In this document: one piece after another, positions 23,302 through 25,376 of the stretch
Layout of the letters: each line of letters starts with the position of its first letter
Position numbering within the stretch: the first letter of the stretch is position 1
NCBI GenBank assembly: GCA_036733345.1
Contig: DAINAR010000043.1
Span: 1-25,376, forward strand
Direction of reading: 5' to 3'
Origin: JAFGMQ01 sp036733345
GTDB lineage: Bacteria; Desulfobacterota; DSM-4660; Desulfatiglandales; Desulfatiglandaceae
Length of the DNA stretch: 25,376 nt
Notes under the pieces: generated by a model
Told to the model about the DNA's origin: nothing
What the model saw: only the letters and a program-made list of their open reading frames with translations
The model's database searches: none
Translations under genes and position numbers: made by a program

Positions 23302-24423
23302 TTATTGCTCTCTGCTAATCTTTTTTCCAAAAACAAATCTGGGCAGATGATATACTGCCAGCCCGGCCAGAAAACCGTAAGCCATATTAGCTGCCAGTGA
23401 AATGATAAGAGTCGTTGCCACGGGGATAAGGTCGATGTTCCAGCGAATGTCTCTGGCGAACTTTGTGAGTTCTATCCCTACAAGAAACATCATGGCTCCG
23501 ATTATGGCCGTAGGGAAGGCGGCAAGCAGTGCGGAGATCGAACTGGCCAGGAACAATCCCATTGATATTTCAATCAAACCCTCAATAATGTTGGCACCTC
23601 CCGTTCTTGCACCAAAGTAGTACTGACCGGCCAGACCTCCGGCACCATGACACAGGGGCATACCTCCCAAAAAAGGGAAGATTGTATTCATGATACCCAT
23701 ATTCAATGACAGGTGCCTTTCACTTACAGGTTTTTCCGGCCAGTATATTTTTATTAATGATGAGGTGGCTATAACCGCGTTGGTAGCTGTAAGCGGAATC
23801 TGAGCAAAACCGGCCAGTATGAGTGTATGCCAGATTTCTTCAAACCGAAAGCATGAAAGAGAAGGAAAAACGAGCCCTGGGGGCTCGACCTGCTGGAGCT
23901 GGCCTTTGGAAAGCATAATTATCACACCGAGAAGCATGAGGATAACAGCGGCAGGGGCATAGCGATTTTTTCTCATCACCAGCACTATTATTATGGAGAC
24001 TATTCCAAGCGCCCACCATGTAGAAAGCATCTTTAGGGCCTCAACGGCAAGGAGGACACCCAGTGAAATCTGGATACCCCAGATTACGGGCCTTGGTGTG
24101 ATTTTCGCAATCCAGCCTATTATTCCGGTAAGAGAGAAGATCAGCCATATTATCCCCATTGCGAATCCGGATGCATAGACCATTGAGGGAGACCAGTGCT
24201 GGGCAATCGCTGCTATGGCAAGGATTTTCATTGGTTCGATAGGCACAGGAAGACGATAAACAAGGCCTGTTGCGATGTTAGCCAGACCCATCATCACAAG
24301 TAATCCTGACGGATTAAGACCGCAGACTGCAATATAGCCGATTGCAAGGGGAAAAAGAGTGCCAAAGTCACCCATTGATCCGGCCAGCTCTCTCAGATTG
24401 AAATCAAATGACTTGATTTTCAT
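23302..24423 (-). CDS. MOT1-like sulfate/molybdate permease
   Basis: This is a polytopic inner-membrane transporter of the putative sulfate/molybdate (MOT1) branch, related to SulP proteins but without a STAS domain. The family hallmarks are present: ELAGSMGDFGTLFPLAIGYI (residues 12-31) and VPIEPMKILAIAAIAQHW (55-72), then a second repeat-like block near residue 230 (MGIMNTIFPFLGGMPLCHGAGG). About ten to eleven helices span the 373 residues. MOT1 proteins import molybdate or sulfate; either fits a sulfate-reducing lifestyle, but specificity cannot be read. It is upstream of the EamA gene by 14 nt and downstream of the UPF0316 gene by 56 nt, all on the minus strand. Confidence 0.9.
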   Translation of the reverse strand: MKIKSFDFNLRELAGSMGDFGTLFPLAIGYIAVCGLNPSGLLVMMGLANIATGLVYRLPVPIEPMKILAIAAIAQHWSPSMVYASGFAMGIIWLIFSLTGIIGWIAKITPRPVIWGIQISLGVLLAVEALKMLSTWWALGIVSIIIVLVMRKNRYAPAAVILMLLGVIIMLSKGQLQQVEPPGLVFPSLSCFRFEEIWHTLILAGFAQIPLTATNAVIATSSLIKIYWPEKPVSERHLSLNMGIMNTIFPFLGGMPLCHGAGGLAGQYYFGARTGGANIIEGLIEISMGLFLASSISALLAAFPTAIIGAMMFLVGIELTKFARDIRWNIDLIPVATTLIISLAANMAYGFLAGLAVYHLPRFVFGKKISREQ

Positions 24424-24479
24424 GGATGGGTATTTTCTCTTGGTGATTGTATGAATTATGCAGCTTTAAGACCTGTCAC

Positions 24480-25073
24480 TTATTTTGCTTTCCGTATATC
24501 AAAAAAAGGGACAAATTTGGATTTCCACCACAGACTTTTTGCGGGGAATACCCCTCCGGAGGCAAAACGGATGTCTTCCAGTGAATAAAATGCATTTGGA
24601 TTAAACTTCTTAATGTTAACAATTATATTTGGCAGATTTGAACGCTTTACAATTGTATAAATCACATGGACCGGGCCTGTAGTGCCTTCAGCATTAACTA
24701 CTGTAACACCGAGATTGGAATTTTTTAAAAACTCGATAAGATCCGAAGCATCTTTCCGGGTAATTATTCGAATGGCCATCACTCCAAGAGCAAGCTTGTG
24801 TTCAATAAGGATACCAACATAATTTCCAAGAGCGAATCCGAGAGCGTATGCAAAATAGTTCATTATATTTGTAAGATTCTGCATAACCTGCCCGATTGCC
24901 AGAAGCCAGATAAGTATCTCGAAAAATCCGAGAATCGGTGCAAGAATTTTGCTCCCTTTTGTTACCATTATCACACGCATTGTGCCTAATGTAACATCGA
25001 TAATACGCGCAAGGCATATCAAGAGAGGTATTACTCCATAAACGAAAATGCCTGAATTCATAATTTCATTCAT
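24480..25073 (-). CDS. UPF0316 / DUF2179-type membrane protein
   Basis: This is a membrane protein of the UPF0316 (DUF5698 plus DUF2179) family, of unknown function. Three hydrophobic segments lie in residues 7-100 (IFVYGVIPLLICLARIIDVT, ILAPILGFFEILIWLLAIG and a third around 70-90), followed by a cytoplasmic-looking DUF2179 domain (about 105-180; VTVVNAEGTTGPVHVIYTIV). Related domains in the YitT group bind small molecules or nucleotides. The 197-residue length is in the family range. The ribosome site before ATG 25073 is weak; a second in-frame ATG is four codons later. It is the first gene of the minus-strand run leading to the permeases. Confidence 0.88.
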   Translation of the reverse strand: MNEIMNSGIFVYGVIPLLICLARIIDVTLGTMRVIMVTKGSKILAPILGFFEILIWLLAIGQVMQNLTNIMNYFAYALGFALGNYVGILIEHKLALGVMAIRIITRKDASDLIEFLKNSNLGVTVVNAEGTTGPVHVIYTIVKRSNLPNIIVNIKKFNPNAFYSLEDIRFASGGVFPAKSLWWKSKFVPFFDIRKAK

Positions 25074-25287
25074 TATTCATAACCTATAATTCACATGACT
25101 GTTTCTGTATCTATATAGTGAATAAAATTTATTCAAGTTAATTATTATAAGACATTCGACTAACTGACAATTCCCGGATCAATTGAAACGTGGCTTTCGG
25201 ATATTCAGTGCAGGGCCAATCAAGCTGATTTATTTGATATGCTCTTTAATCATTGTCAGTAATGAAGCTCCGGGTCATTCTATCAGT

Positions 25288-25376
25288 TTATCCCAGGATA
25301 ATTCCAAGAATAACCACAAAAGCAATTGGGGCCTCGATGCCATGGATTATTACAGCCATCCAGTTGCTGCGGAAAC
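25288..25376 (-). CDS. C-terminal end of a membrane protein, possibly CPBP-family (partial)
   Basis: The minus-strand frame enters from the window edge and stops at TAA (25288-25290). Its 28 residues include NWMAVIIHGIEAPIAFVVIL, a hydrophobic helix with a His. The last motif of CPBP intramembrane metalloproteases has a similar W-x-A..HG pattern, but this is too short to prove. The 5' part lies beyond the window. Confidence 0.4.
   Translation of the reverse strand, partial: FRSNWMAVIIHGIEAPIAFVVILGIILG

Overview
The window reads as a chromosomal segment of a Gram-negative bacterium, most likely a Desulfobacterota (Deltaproteobacteria) member of the Desulfobacterales type. This is inferred from the gene families and neighbourhoods: an RNase G/E next to a large M48-TPR membrane protease, an AAA_32-type Lon, LarE, a MOT1-like sulfate/molybdate permease, several outer-membrane-type lipoproteins, and short palindromic repeats in the gaps. 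Base composition is moderate to AT-rich in the gaps. No rRNA, tRNA, CRISPR array, transposase or phage gene was found.

Layout. (1) 1-3568, + strand: the tail of an unidentified gene, RNase G (rng) and an M48 metalloprotease fused to TPRs. (2) 3581-6647, - strand: a Lon-family protease preceded by a small heat-shock protein (Hsp20). (3) 6843-8561, - strand: a tightly coupled pair, LarE (sulfur transferase for pincer-cofactor-type chemistry) and a TrpF-like barrel whose catalytic Cys position is Tyr and whose 3' end is made of a dispersed repeat. (4) 8868-14234, - strand: a housekeeping run of hemW, lepA, a TIGR02757-family gene, a PHP phosphatase and a glycine-zipper lipoprotein. (5) 14615-18935: an alpha/beta hydrolase (+), a lipoprotein (-), a B12-type radical SAM protein (-) and a stand-alone ketoacyl-ACP synthase III (-). 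(6) 19173-20853: an orphan ORF, then slyD (+) and a secreted cyclophilin (-), convergent across a perfect 38-nt palindrome. (7) 21282-25376: a family-2-type O-methyltransferase (+) preceded by the second copy of the dispersed repeat, then on the - strand an EamA transporter, a MOT1-like permease, a UPF0316 membrane protein and the end of a small membrane protein.

How the genes fit together. Protein and RNA quality control is well represented (RNase G, M48-TPR, Lon, Hsp20, LepA, SlyD, cyclophilin). Most of the window is ordinary core chromosome. The most unusual signals are the LarE/TrpF-like operon, which has no larB or larC nearby, and the family of modular hairpin repeats. One repeat copy has been incorporated into a protein C-terminus. 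No multi-gene defence or mobile system is evident.
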